From positions 24,987 through 88,986 of the forward strand of contig DEUM01000009.1 of the NCBI GenBank assembly GCA_002362575.1: a stretch of 64,000 nt of DNA. Direction: 5' to 3'. The position numbers and the translations under genes are program-made. Position 1 is the first letter of the stretch, and each line of letters begins with the position of its first letter. Positions 16,385 through 25,393 of this stretch are shown here, piece by piece. The DNA is from Lachnoclostridium sp. UBA3262 (GTDB taxonomy: Bacteria; Bacillota; Clostridia; Lachnospirales; Lachnospiraceae). The notes under the pieces are model-generated. The model was not told the origin of the DNA, searched no databases, and was given only the letters and a program-made list of their open reading frames with translations.

Positions 16385-16397
16385 AATGGAGGGAATC

Positions 16398-17417
16398 ATG
16401 AAAGAAAAATTATCTAAAATTCTAGACAACGCATTAGGGCAGATAGAGGAATCTGCCGAACTTGACAAGTTAAACGACATCCGGGTTGCGTTTTTAGGAA
16501 AAAAGGGTGAATTAACCAGTGTGTTAAAATCAATGAAGGAAGTGGCACCGGAGGACAGACCGAAGGTCGGTCAGATGGTAAATGAGGCGCGGGCAAAGAT
16601 AGAGGAGAAGCTGGAAGAAAAAAAAGCAGCGTTTGCCAAAGCTCTTAGGGAAGAAAAAATGAAGGCGGAGACAATTGACGTTACCTTGCCGGGAAAGAAA
16701 ATGGAAATGGGACACCGTCATCCGAATACGATTGCGCTTGAGGAAGTCGAAAAAATATTTATCGGAATGGGTTATGAAGTAGTAGAGGGCCCGGAGGTAG
16801 AATACGATTATTATAACTTTGAAGCGTTAAATATTCCGGAAAACCATCCGGCAAAGGATGAGCAGGACACTTTTTATATAACCGATAAAATCGTGCTCCG
16901 AACACAGACCTCCTCCGTACAGGTTCATGTGATGGAGCAGGGAAAGCTCCCGATTCGTATGATTTCACCCGGACGGGTATTCCGCAGTGATGATGTGGAT
17001 GCCACACATTCACCGTCATTCCATCAGGTCGAAGGGCTGGTCATTGATAAAAATGTAACCTTTGCGGACTTGAAGGGCACGTTGGAAATGTTTGCAAAGC
17101 AGTTATTTGGCGAGGAGACAAAGGTAAAATTCCGCCCGCACCATTTCCCATTTACAGAGCCGAGTGCTGAGATGGATGTAACTTGTTTTAAATGCGGCGG
17201 TAAGGGCTGCCGTTTCTGCAAAGGCGAGGGCTGGATTGAAATTCTTGGCTGCGGCATGGTTCATCCGCACGTGCTGGAAATGAGCGGCATTAACCCGGAG
17301 GAATATGTTGGCTTTGCTTTTGGAGTCGGTTTGGAGCGTATCGCTCTTTTGAAATATGAAATTGACGATATGAGACTTTTATATGAAAACGACAAACGTT
17401 TCTTAGAGCAGTTTTAG
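16398..17417 (+). CDS. pheS: phenylalanyl-tRNA synthetase alpha subunit
   Basis: The 339-aa catalytic subunit charges tRNA-Phe as an alpha2beta2 tetramer with PheT. The N-terminal coiled coil is followed by the class II core: GHRHPNTIALEEVEKIF, the motif 2 region GRVFRSDDVDATHSPSFHQ and motif 3 GFAFGVGLERIALLKY. A small CFKCGGKGCRFCKGEGW insertion with four cysteines may bind zinc, as in many Firmicutes PheS. ATG 16398 follows TGGAGGGAATC. Expression is set by the T-box leader. Confidence 0.98.
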   Translation: MKEKLSKILDNALGQIEESAELDKLNDIRVAFLGKKGELTSVLKSMKEVAPEDRPKVGQMVNEARAKIEEKLEEKKAAFAKALREEKMKAETIDVTLPGKKMEMGHRHPNTIALEEVEKIFIGMGYEVVEGPEVEYDYYNFEALNIPENHPAKDEQDTFYITDKIVLRTQTSSVQVHVMEQGKLPIRMISPGRVFRSDDVDATHSPSFHQVEGLVIDKNVTFADLKGTLEMFAKQLFGEETKVKFRPHHFPFTEPSAEMDVTCFKCGGKGCRFCKGEGWIEILGCGMVHPHVLEMSGINPEEYVGFAFGVGLERIALLKYEIDDMRLLYENDKRFLEQF

Positions 17418-17461
17418 AAGTTGACAATAGTTATATAAATGTTGGTAAATGGAGGGAAATT

Positions 17462-19900
17462 ATGAATACACCATTATCTTGGATTAAAGCTTATGTGCCA
17501 GAGCTTAACTGCACGGAGCAGGAATATATGGATGCGATGACAATGTCCGGAACGAAGGTAGAGGGCTATGAAAAGTTCGATGAAAATCTGGATAAAATAA
17601 TCGTAGGAAAAATAGAAAAGATAGAGAAACACCCGGATGCAGACAAACTGGTCGTTTGTCAGGTGGCAATTAGCGAAGAAGGAGAAACGGTGCAGATTGT
17701 GACAGGTGCACCGAATGTAAAAGAAGGTCAGAAAGTGCCCGTTGTACTGGATGGCGGACGTGTTGCCGGAGGACATGACGGAAAGAAAGCGGAGGGCGGA
17801 ATCAAAATTAAAAAGGGAAAGCTTCGCGGTGTTGCCAGCAACGGTATGATGTGCTCGATTGAAGAACTGGGTTCTTCCAAGGACTATTATCCGGATGCGG
17901 CAGAGGATGGAATCTATATTCTCAGCGATAACCCGGAATATGAAAAGGCTCCGGTTGGCAGCGATGCGATTGAGCTTTTGGGGCTGTGTGATGCGAATTT
18001 CGAATATGAGGTTACCTCAAACAGAGTGGATTGCTTTGGTGTGCTTGGTATTGCAAGGGAAGCGGCAGCGACCTTTAGAAAGCCTTTTGTGCCACCGGTT
18101 ATAAAAGAAGTGGGAAACAGTGAAAAAACAGAGGATTATATTTCAGTAGAGATACAGGCGCCGGAGCTTTGCTCCCGCTATGTGGCGCGGGTAGTGAAAA
18201 ATATTAAGATTGCGCCGTCGCCGGAGTGGATGCAGAGAAGGCTTGCGGCAAGCGGAATTCGTCCAATCAATAATATCGTCGATATTACAAATTATGTAAT
18301 GGAAGAATATGCACAGCCGATGCACGCCTATGATTTAGATACGATTGCCGGGCATAAAATTGTTGTTAAGAGGGCAGAGGACGGAGAGAAATTCCAGACG
18401 TTAGATGGACAGGAGAGGGAACTGGATTCCTCCGTGCTTATGATATGTGATGGAGAAAAATCCGTTGGTCTTGCCGGTATTATGGGAGGAGAAAATTCTA
18501 AAATTACCGATGATGTAAAAACGATGTTGTTTGAGGCGGCTTGTTTTGACGGAACAAATATCCGTCTGTCCGGCAAGAAAGTAGGAATGAGGACAGATGC
18601 ACAGGCAAAATTTGAGAAGGGCCTGGATCCGAATAATACGATGGAGGCGATGAACCGTGCCTGCCAGTTAATTGAGGAGCTTGGTGCAGGCGAGGTTGTC
18701 GGCGGCTGTGTCGATGTATATCCAGAAAAGAAAGAGCCGATAACCGTTTCCTATGATGTGGAACGAATCAATGCCCTGCTTGGTATTCAGGTATCTGAGG
18801 ATGAAATGTGTGACTACTGGGATAAAGTAGAGCTAACGCCGGACAAGGAAAAGAAATGTGTTTACGTGCCGACGTGGAGACAGGACATTTTATGCCTTGC
18901 GGATTTGGCAGAGGAAGTGGCAAGGTTTTATGGATATGATAAGATTCCGACCACACTGCCAAGCGGGGAGGCGACACAGGGAGGCCTGTCGTATCAGACG
19001 ACGATTCAGAATATTGCGAGAAATGTAGTAGAACAGTTCGGCTTTTCGGAGGGAATGACATATTCCTTTGAGAGTCCAAAAGTATTTGATAAGCTATTGC
19101 TTCCGTCTGACAGTGAACTTCGGAAATGTATCGAAATTTCGAATCCTCTTGGCGTGGATTACAGCGTTATGAGAACATCTCCGGTAAATGGCATGCTGAC
19201 TTCCCTTGCTACAAATTATAATCACCGCAATAAGGATGTAAGGCTGTATGAGCTCGCCAATATTTATCTGCCAAAGGCATTGCCGCTTACCGAGCTTCCG
19301 GAGGAAAAAATGCAGCTAACCCTTGGTATGTATGGAAAAGGCGACTTTTTCGAGATGAAGGGCTGCGTGGAGGCTATCTTTGAAAAGCTGGGCATTGACG
19401 GTATCAGAACCTATCAGCCGGAGGACAGCCGTACTTATCTGCATCCGGGGAGACGGGCAGATATTATCATGGATAATGAGACAATCGGCTATCTGGGAGA
19501 GGTGCATCCGGAGGTGGCTGACAATTATAATATTGGAACAAAAGCATATATTGCAGTATTAGATATAGAAAAGCTTGCGAAAAGAGCATCCTTTGATGTA
19601 AAATATAAAGGGGTTGCCAAATTCCCGGCAGTTACCAGAGATATTTCTCTTGTAATGAAAAAGTCGGTTCTTGCTGGACAGGTTGAGGAGATTATCCGTG
19701 AAAACGGAGGCAGGCTTTTGGAGACATATCATTTATTTGATATATATGAGGGAGAGAATGTAGGGGCAGATGAGAAGTCGCTTGCCTACTCGATTCGTTT
19801 CCGCGCGGCGGACCGTACACTGGAGGATAAGGATGTAACTGCTGTTATGAATAAAATACTTACGAAGATGGAAACGTTAGGTGTATCACTTAGGCAGTAG
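17462..19900 (+). CDS. pheT: phenylalanyl-tRNA synthetase beta subunit
   Basis: The 812-aa subunit has the N-terminal EMAP/tRNA-binding fold (KIEKHPDADKLVVCQV), the B3/B4 editing region (SNRVDCFGVLGIAREA), B5, the core-like domain (GFSEGMTYSF) and the C-terminal anticodon-binding fold (FPAVTRDISLVM). It edits Tyr-tRNA-Phe and completes the tetramer with PheS, 44 bases upstream. Length is typical. A VanZ-like gene follows almost directly. Confidence 0.98.
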   Translation: MNTPLSWIKAYVPELNCTEQEYMDAMTMSGTKVEGYEKFDENLDKIIVGKIEKIEKHPDADKLVVCQVAISEEGETVQIVTGAPNVKEGQKVPVVLDGGRVAGGHDGKKAEGGIKIKKGKLRGVASNGMMCSIEELGSSKDYYPDAAEDGIYILSDNPEYEKAPVGSDAIELLGLCDANFEYEVTSNRVDCFGVLGIAREAAATFRKPFVPPVIKEVGNSEKTEDYISVEIQAPELCSRYVARVVKNIKIAPSPEWMQRRLAASGIRPINNIVDITNYVMEEYAQPMHAYDLDTIAGHKIVVKRAEDGEKFQTLDGQERELDSSVLMICDGEKSVGLAGIMGGENSKITDDVKTMLFEAACFDGTNIRLSGKKVGMRTDAQAKFEKGLDPNNTMEAMNRACQLIEELGAGEVVGGCVDVYPEKKEPITVSYDVERINALLGIQVSEDEMCDYWDKVELTPDKEKKCVYVPTWRQDILCLADLAEEVARFYGYDKIPTTLPSGEATQGGLSYQTTIQNIARNVVEQFGFSEGMTYSFESPKVFDKLLLPSDSELRKCIEISNPLGVDYSVMRTSPVNGMLTSLATNYNHRNKDVRLYELANIYLPKALPLTELPEEKMQLTLGMYGKGDFFEMKGCVEAIFEKLGIDGIRTYQPEDSRTYLHPGRRADIIMDNETIGYLGEVHPEVADNYNIGTKAYIAVLDIEKLAKRASFDVKYKGVAKFPAVTRDISLVMKKSVLAGQVEEIIRENGGRLLETYHLFDIYEGENVGADEKSLAYSIRFRAADRTLEDKDVTAVMNKILTKMETLGVSLRQ

Positions 19901-19912
19901 GAGTTGGTTGTA

Positions 19913-20398
19913 TTGAAAAAATTCATCAGTAACATTCTGACAGTGTGTTTTATCTGTTACATGATACTGCTTGTATATTTTTTATTCTTTAGTGAGGAGT
20001 ATGGACGCAATGAAGTATACTCCACATACCAGTATAATTTTAGGCTGTTCCGGGAGCTGGGACGCTACATTGAATACCGCGAGAAAATTGGGTTTACCTA
20101 TTTTCTTATTAACGTAGTAGGCAATGTAGTGGCATTTATGCCGTTTGGCTTTCTCGTGCCGGTCATGTACCGGGAACAGCGCAGGGAAGTTGTTTTCCGC
20201 GGTCATTATTTCCGCAGCTTTTTATTTGTGACAATGCTTGGTTTTTCATTTAGTCTGGGTGTAGAGACCGTGCAGCTTGTGACAAAGGTTGGGTGCTTTG
20301 ATGTGGACGACTTATTCTTAAATACTGTTGGTGTTATTTTGGGATATATGATTTACTATTTCTGCAAAAAGATTATTGGTGTATTTGGAAAACGTTGA
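19913..20398 (+). CDS. VanZ-like membrane protein
   Basis: The 161-aa product has four hydrophobic segments and the VanZ family pattern NVVGNVVAFMPFGFLVP and SLGVETVQLVTKVGCFDVDDLFLNTVG. The namesake gives low-level teicoplanin resistance, but most homologues have unknown roles in the envelope. The start is taken as TTG 19913 because TAGGAG lies nine bases upstream; TTG 19904 touches that site. It probably shares the pheST transcript. Confidence 0.85.
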   Translation: MKKFISNILTVCFICYMILLVYFLFFSEEYGRNEVYSTYQYNFRLFRELGRYIEYREKIGFTYFLINVVGNVVAFMPFGFLVPVMYREQRREVVFRGHYFRSFLFVTMLGFSFSLGVETVQLVTKVGCFDVDDLFLNTVGVILGYMIYYFCKKIIGVFGKR

Positions 20399-20411
20399 AA
20401 GGGGATAACTG

Positions 20412-20741
20412 ATGAATATTCGAATCGGAAGCCGGAAACGAATCCAGTTTACGGACAAGACACATCCGGCGCTTGGAATTATTTCGGTTGTATTAGGTTT
20501 TTGTTCCTTTGTTCTCCTTCTAGTACTCTGTATTTTTTCTGGTAAGGCAAGGGGAATGTCAGGAATAGAGGCTGGAGTATTAGGAATACTGGACTTTATC
20601 ATCAGCATGGTAGGTTTTATTATGGCAGTAAAATGTTACCGGAAAGAAGATATTTACCTTTTGATGCCTTCGATTGGAGCAGCCCTCAATGGTGTTCTTG
20701 TCATATTTTGCATGATTTTGTATGTTATAGGCGCGGCGTAA
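20412..20741 (+). CDS. DUF6142-like small membrane protein
   Basis: The 109-aa product has three hydrophobic segments after a basic N-terminus (RIGSRKRIQF, then HPALGIISVVLG). I associate this pattern with DUF6142, which has no known function. It follows the VanZ gene by 13 bases and its last 17 bases overlap the convergent AP2-like gene. Confidence 0.65.
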   Translation: MNIRIGSRKRIQFTDKTHPALGIISVVLGFCSFVLLLVLCIFSGKARGMSGIEAGVLGILDFIISMVGFIMAVKCYRKEDIYLLMPSIGAALNGVLVIFCMILYVIGAA

Positions 20742-21519
20742 GGTTTTTCAGTCGCGGTGACACGGATATGTTCTTGTAAATCTCATGATATTGTGCATCC
20801 GACAGTTCTTCAATGTAATTGACGGGATACTCCTTTTCGTATCCCTTTGTAATCAATATGGAAGCGGCCTTGTTATATGCAATGGCTGCTTCTATTTCTT
20901 TGTCATAGCGTCCGACAAGAAAGTCGCCGTTCCAATGAATTTTTGTCTCGTAGTATACCGTTCCTTTTCTTTCTTTACGAAATACCCCGTGGTAGTGGTT
21001 GATGATTTCAATATTTTCATAACGGAAATCCCGGCTGTCTCCATTGACAAAACGAAAATCCCGTCCGGCAACGGCATAATTTTTAATGCCATACCGTGAC
21101 AGAATATTTATCTGCATCCCATAATCGGCGACAAAGAGGTGTCCGCCGCGGCGGCTGATACTGCGTGTAGAATAATAAAACAAATCTTCAATGTCAAAGG
21201 TCAGGAAGTCGTGTTCGGCAAAATAGTAGTGAAAGAAGCGTTCCTTTAGATAGATGGGAGTCTTTATGTACATGCCGTTGTCCCGAAAATTCAGGAGTAT
21301 AACCCATTTTTTAAAAGGAAGGACGCTCGTCCCGGATGAAAACATATCCAGTGAAATGGTATTGTCATAGAGTAATTTGCCAGCAAGCTGATAAGCGCTG
21401 GAAGCGGATTGTTCATCGGGATAGCTTCCAAGGCTGATGTGTTTGCCGGAAAAGGTAATGGAACTCCGGTAGTAGGTTGTCCCGTCTTTCTTTTTTGCAG
21501 AATACACTCCCGGTAACAT
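20725..21519 (-). CDS. AP2-like DNA-binding protein with degenerate HNH-like core
   Basis: I chose ATG 21519 because AAGGAGG precedes it; an upstream TTG frame has no ribosome site. The 264-aa protein has two AP2-like units, GVYSAKKKDGTTYYRSSI near the N-terminus and GVFRKERKGTVYYETKI near residue 200, each followed by an Ala-rich helix (SASSAYQLAGKLL, EAAIAYNKAASIL). Between them, FVNGDSRDFRYENIEIIN resembles the HNH core of AP2-containing homing endonucleases, but the first His is missing. It is probably a former homing endonuclease now kept as a DNA-binding protein, which is inference. Confidence 0.65.
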   Translation of the reverse strand: MLPGVYSAKKKDGTTYYRSSITFSGKHISLGSYPDEQSASSAYQLAGKLLYDNTISLDMFSSGTSVLPFKKWVILLNFRDNGMYIKTPIYLKERFFHYYFAEHDFLTFDIEDLFYYSTRSISRRGGHLFVADYGMQINILSRYGIKNYAVAGRDFRFVNGDSRDFRYENIEIINHYHGVFRKERKGTVYYETKIHWNGDFLVGRYDKEIEAAIAYNKAASILITKGYEKEYPVNYIEELSDAQYHEIYKNISVSPRLKNLTPRL

Positions 21520-21724
21520 AGCAGCCTCCTTTCCCTCTGAATCGCAAACTTTGCTAAATTTATTAGAATATATTATTTTATACAATTAAATTTATTTTAG
21601 AATAGAAAAACATAGATTGCAAGAAATTTAATTCGTTTGTAACAATTTTGTAATAAAACTGAAAAAGTCGCATATACTTTTTATAACAGAAGAATTGTTT
21701 TAAACGACAAAGGTGGTGCAATTT

Positions 21725-22429
21725 ATGAAAGAACATTGGAACAAAAATCATGTTAGTAAGAATCATTGGAACAAAAATCATTGGGGAAGATACATGTATT
21801 GCCTGTATGTGCTTCTGGCGGCTTCGCTGACGGTCGGGTGGTATCCGGAAAGTCAGGCAAAGAGCTTAAATATGGTTATGGGCAGTACATTACAGAAGAT
21901 GGAGACAATTTGTCTGCTGAACGAGAATAACCGGCTGTTTCTGCAGGGAATCGCAGAGACGGAAGTGACGGAGCGCAGGCAAAGCGAGCAGATGGATGAG
22001 TACCAAAGACGGGCGGTTAAAACAATTCAAAAGAAAAAGGTAAAGGCAGCCTCTGGAGTGTCAGCCGGAAGCCGGAGGATTCTTGAGAGAATTGTGGAGG
22101 CGGAAGCGGGCGATCAGGATCTAAAAGGAAGGCTCCTTGTCGCCAATGTTGTGTTAAACCGTGTGAAATCGAAGAAGTTTCCAAACACAGTAAAGGGTGT
22201 AGTGTTTGCACACAGGCAGTTTTCTCCGATATCCAATGGAAGCTATTACCGGGTTCACGTTTCTGGGAAGACAAAGCGGGCGGTTCGAAAAGCCCTTCAG
22301 GGCGAAGACCATTCGCGGGGAGCCTTGTATTTTATGTGCCGGAGCGCTTCCAGTGCAAGGAATGTTGCGTGGTTTGATAGAGACTTAAAGCGACTTTTTA
22401 AATATGGATGCCATGAGTTCTTTCGGTAG
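21725..22429 (+). CDS. SleB/CwlJ-type cell wall hydrolase, membrane-anchored
   Basis: The 234-aa product carries a Hydrolase_2 domain in its C-terminal half: ERIVEAEAGDQDLKGRLLVA with the catalytic Glu, then NVVLNRVKSKKFPNTVKGVV and the ending GCHEFFR. This family cuts spore cortex or vegetative peptidoglycan. A hydrophobic segment (YMYCLYVLLAASLTVGW) follows an unusual His/Asn-rich cytoplasmic stretch with two copies of HWNKNH. These come from an in-frame 30-base repeat (21734-21751 and 21764-21781). ATG 21725 follows AAGGTGGTG. Confidence 0.85.
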   Translation: MKEHWNKNHVSKNHWNKNHWGRYMYCLYVLLAASLTVGWYPESQAKSLNMVMGSTLQKMETICLLNENNRLFLQGIAETEVTERRQSEQMDEYQRRAVKTIQKKKVKAASGVSAGSRRILERIVEAEAGDQDLKGRLLVANVVLNRVKSKKFPNTVKGVVFAHRQFSPISNGSYYRVHVSGKTKRAVRKALQGEDHSRGALYFMCRSASSARNVAWFDRDLKRLFKYGCHEFFR

Positions 22430-22430
22430 C

Positions 22431-22563
22431 TGTGACTATATTGCAAGGGTAAGGGAATGACGGCGGTATCGACTCGGTTCTTGGTAATTCGCTGCGCAAA
22501 TTGATAGAACCTCACTGATACCGCCGTCATTCCCCTTGGCTACCCTGCAATATTAGTCGCCTG
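22431..22563. repeat. long palindrome A
   Basis: It begins just after the hydrolase stop codon. An 18-base perfect core, GGGAATGACGGCGGTATC (22453-22470), pairs with 22517-22534. Outer pairing extends through TATTGCA-GGGTA on both sides, and a small internal arm lies around AATTCGCTGCGCAAATT. No T-run follows, so it is not a simple terminator. Confidence 0.8.
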
Positions 22564-22606
22564 CCGCTGCAAAAATGGTTTACTAATGGGGAGGGTACTA
22601 CTGCCA

Positions 22607-22772
22607 GCGAGTTTGGATAAAAAAGGGGATAGAAAAAGAGTTGGTGAAAAGAGAGGGACAGAAAGCAGCGAGCACCTATCAATTCGCGAAGCGAATTACT
22701 ATGGTGCGAGTCGGTTTCTGTTCCTCTCTTTTCACTTCTCTGTTTTCAGCGTTTCTTTTTTACCACAACCCG
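22607..22772. repeat. long palindrome B
   Basis: The inner arms 22644-22686 and 22691-22735 match through GTGAAAAGAGAGG and AATTCGC. The outer arms extend about 35 bases further on each side, with mismatches (GGATAAAAAAG against GTTTCTTTTTTACC). It lies back to back with palindrome A in the gap before thrC. Confidence 0.7.
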
Positions 22773-22775
22773 CTA

Positions 22776-22804
22776 TTGTAAAATAAAGCAAAACATGATA
22801 TTCT
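22776..22804 (+). promoter_or_regulatory. thrC promoter
   Basis: TTGTAA at 22776-22781 and TATTCT at 22799-22804, spacer 17 bases. No T-box or other riboswitch is visible before thrC. Confidence 0.5.
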
Positions 22805-22882
22805 AATCTATAACTGTGGGAAACTAGATTTCCGATAATAAGCCGCAAGGTTATGTAAATTTACAGTAAAGGATGGTTTATC

Positions 22883-24367
22883 ATGAATATTATGTATAAG
22901 AGTACGAGAAGCAATAACGAGAAGGTAACAGCGTCACAGGCAATACTCAAAGGCCTTGCAGAGGATGGAGGGCTGTTTGTGCCAGAGGAGATACCGGCAT
23001 TGGATGTAGAACTGGAGACGCTTTCTTCCATGACATATCAGGAAACAGCGTATGAGGTGATGAAACTGTTTCTCAGTGACTTTAGTGAAGAAGAACTGAA
23101 GGCATGTATTCGGGGAGCCTATGATGAAAAATTTGATACAGATTTGATTGCACCTCTTGTTAAAAAAGATGGGGCATATTATCTTGAACTCTTTCACGGA
23201 AAGACAATTGCATTTAAGGATATGGCACTTTCTATTCTGCCTTATCTGATGACGACGGCGGCAAAGAAAAATGGTGTAAAAAATGAAATCGTTATTTTGA
23301 CGGCCACCTCAGGAGATACCGGAAAGGCTGCCCTTGCCGGATTTGCCGATGTGCCGGGAACGAGTATTATTGTATTTTACCCAAAGGACGGCGTCAGCCC
23401 GATACAGAAAAAGCAGATGCTGACGCAGAAGGGGAAAAATACAAATGTAGTAGGTATTATCGGAAATTTTGATGATGCGCAGACTGGTGTGAAGAAGATG
23501 TTTAACTCGAAGGAGCTGGCAGAGCGTATGGATAAGAAGGGATATCAGTTCTCCTCGGCTAATTCCATTAACATTGGCCGTCTGGTTCCTCAGATTGTCT
23601 ACTATGTTTATGCGTATGGACAGCTATTAAAACAAGGTGAGATTTCCGTCGGAGAGAAGATGAATGTCGTTGTGCCGACGGGAAATTTTGGAAATATTTT
23701 GGCGGCATATTATGCAAAAAATATGGGGCTTCCGATTGATACCCTGTATTGTGCATCGAACGAAAATAAAGTGTTGTTTGATTTCTTCCAGAGTGGCAAG
23801 TATGACAGAAAGAGGGAGTTTATACTTACATCCTCCCCTTCTATGGATATTTTGATTTCAAGTAATCTTGAGCGGCTGATTTACCGAATTGCCGGAGAGG
23901 ATGCGGATAAGACAAAAGCTCTGATGGAGGCGCTCGTAAAGGAAGGAAATTATGAAATTACGCCGGAAATGCAGGAAAAGCTGACCTGTTTTCAGGCGGG
24001 GTATGCGTCGGAGGGGGAGACGGCGGCTGCGATTCGAAAGGTCTATGAAGCTGCCGATTATGTGATGGATACACATACCGCAGTAGCTTCCCACGTGTAT
24101 TATGAGAAAGCAGCACAGAGTGGGACAAAGACAGTAATCGCTTCCACGGCAAGCCCTTATAAATTTACAAGGAGCGTTATGGACGCCATTGACAAAGAGA
24201 AATATGACAGTATGACGGACTTTGAGCTTGTAGATGAACTGAACCGGATTTCTGGTGTTACCGTTCCAAATGCAATCGAAGAGATTCGGACGGCGCCGAT
24301 TCTTCACAATACCGTTTGTGATAAGAGTGAAATGCAGGACACAGTGGAGAAAATTCTGGGCTTATAG
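22883..24367 (+). CDS. thrC: threonine synthase
   Basis: The 494-aa PLP enzyme converts O-phosphohomoserine to threonine. The PLP lysine lies in FHGKTIAFKDMAL, and the phosphate loop is TATSGDTGKAALAGF. The TAPI-type end region and the C-terminal KEK-like extension match the longer (about 490 aa) class of threonine synthases. ATG 22883 follows AAAGGATGG; a second ATG three codons later is possible. The next gene, hisA, is 44 bases downstream. Confidence 0.96.
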   Translation: MNIMYKSTRSNNEKVTASQAILKGLAEDGGLFVPEEIPALDVELETLSSMTYQETAYEVMKLFLSDFSEEELKACIRGAYDEKFDTDLIAPLVKKDGAYYLELFHGKTIAFKDMALSILPYLMTTAAKKNGVKNEIVILTATSGDTGKAALAGFADVPGTSIIVFYPKDGVSPIQKKQMLTQKGKNTNVVGIIGNFDDAQTGVKKMFNSKELAERMDKKGYQFSSANSINIGRLVPQIVYYVYAYGQLLKQGEISVGEKMNVVVPTGNFGNILAAYYAKNMGLPIDTLYCASNENKVLFDFFQSGKYDRKREFILTSSPSMDILISSNLERLIYRIAGEDADKTKALMEALVKEGNYEITPEMQEKLTCFQAGYASEGETAAAIRKVYEAADYVMDTHTAVASHVYYEKAAQSGTKTVIASTASPYKFTRSVMDAIDKEKYDSMTDFELVDELNRISGVTVPNAIEEIRTAPILHNTVCDKSEMQDTVEKILGL

Positions 24368-24411
24368 CATGTACTTTGAAATAAAATTTCAGAGAAAAAC
24401 GGAGGTGCAGA

Positions 24412-25203
24412 ATGGAATTCCGTCCGTGTATTGACATTCATAATGGTAAGGTAAAGCAGATTGTCGGGGGAAGTCTGACAGATAAGGATAATTATGCCAA
24501 GGAAAATTTTGTTTCTGAAATGGGAGCCGGAGATTATGCTCGTTTATATAGGAAGAAAGGGCTCCGGGGCGGACACATTATTCTTTTAAATAAGAAAGAA
24601 AGTGAATATTATGCGGCAGATCTGGCGCAGGCAGAGGAGGCACTTGCTGTCTGGCCGAGGACTTTACAGGTCGGAGGAGGTATCACGGCAGAAAATGCGG
24701 CGGACTTTATCCGAAAAGGGGCGAGTCATGTAATCGTGACCTCTTATGTGTTTCAGGATGGCGAAATCCGTTTTGACCGGCTTGAAAAGCTTGTGAAGGA
24801 AATTGGAAAGGAACATTTGGTGCTTGATTTGAGCTGCCGGAAAAAGGAAAATACCTATTATATCGTGACAGACCGCTGGCAGAAGTTTACGAAACAGATG
24901 TTGGACGTCAGGCTTATGGAAAAGCTGGCAGATTATTGTGATGAATTTCTTGTGCATGCGGTGAACGTGGAAGGGACCGGAACCGGTGTTGACGCAGAAC
25001 TGCTTGCTTTGCTTGCCGGACAGTGTACTGTTCCGGTAACTTATGCGGGGGGAGTCGGAACAATGGAGGATATTGAGAAAATTCGTAATATTGGAAAGGG
25101 TAAAATAAATTTTACTGTTGGAAGTGCCTTGGATTTGTTTGGTGGTTCTTTGGCATTTGATGAAATTATTAACAAATTTTGTAAAAAATATATCAATATG
25201 TAA
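24412..25203 (+). CDS. hisA: HisA, eukaryotic-type ProFAR isomerase
   Basis: The 263-aa TIM-barrel enzyme opens the ribose ring of ProFAR in histidine synthesis. It begins RPCIDIHNGKVKQIVGGSL and has LQVGGGIT and VTYAGGVGTMEDIEKI at the two phosphate sites. Catalytic Asp residues correspond to CIDIHNG and the HAVNVEGTGTGVD block. The insertions and the QIVGGSL motif follow the fungal/plant type rather than ordinary bacterial HisA. No other his gene is nearby. Confidence 0.9.
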   Translation: MEFRPCIDIHNGKVKQIVGGSLTDKDNYAKENFVSEMGAGDYARLYRKKGLRGGHIILLNKKESEYYAADLAQAEEALAVWPRTLQVGGGITAENAADFIRKGASHVIVTSYVFQDGEIRFDRLEKLVKEIGKEHLVLDLSCRKKENTYYIVTDRWQKFTKQMLDVRLMEKLADYCDEFLVHAVNVEGTGTGVDAELLALLAGQCTVPVTYAGGVGTMEDIEKIRNIGKGKINFTVGSALDLFGGSLAFDEIINKFCKKYINM

Positions 25204-25228
25204 AAATAATTACATAGAAAAAATAACG

Positions 25229-25267
25229 AAAAATCGCTATTTCTTTAAGGAATTGGCGATTTTTTTT
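25229..25267 (+). terminator. terminator after hisA
   Basis: AAAAATCGC pairs with GCGATTTTT across an 18-base loop and runs into a T-stretch at 25260-25267. Confidence 0.8.
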
Positions 25268-25277
25268 GTTTTAGGGG

Positions 25278-25305
25278 TTGATTTTTGTAAATTATATGAT
25301 ACAAT
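25278..25305 (+). promoter_or_regulatory. promoter of the small SleB-type hydrolase
   Basis: TTGATT (25278-25283) and TACAAT (25300-25305) with a 16-base spacer. The transcript would have a leader of about 80 bases with repeated TGTTACAAAA units (two copies near 25317-25350). Confidence 0.45.
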
Positions 25306-25393
25306 TATTACATAAATGTTACAAAATACAGCTTAAAAATGTTACAAAACAAAGACAAGTTGTTAAAACAATTATGTAAGGAGTTATTGAGTT

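Noticed and set aside
22805..22882. T-box or threonine attenuator before thrC
   Set aside because: No GGTGGTACCGCG-type sequence or run of Thr codons is present.
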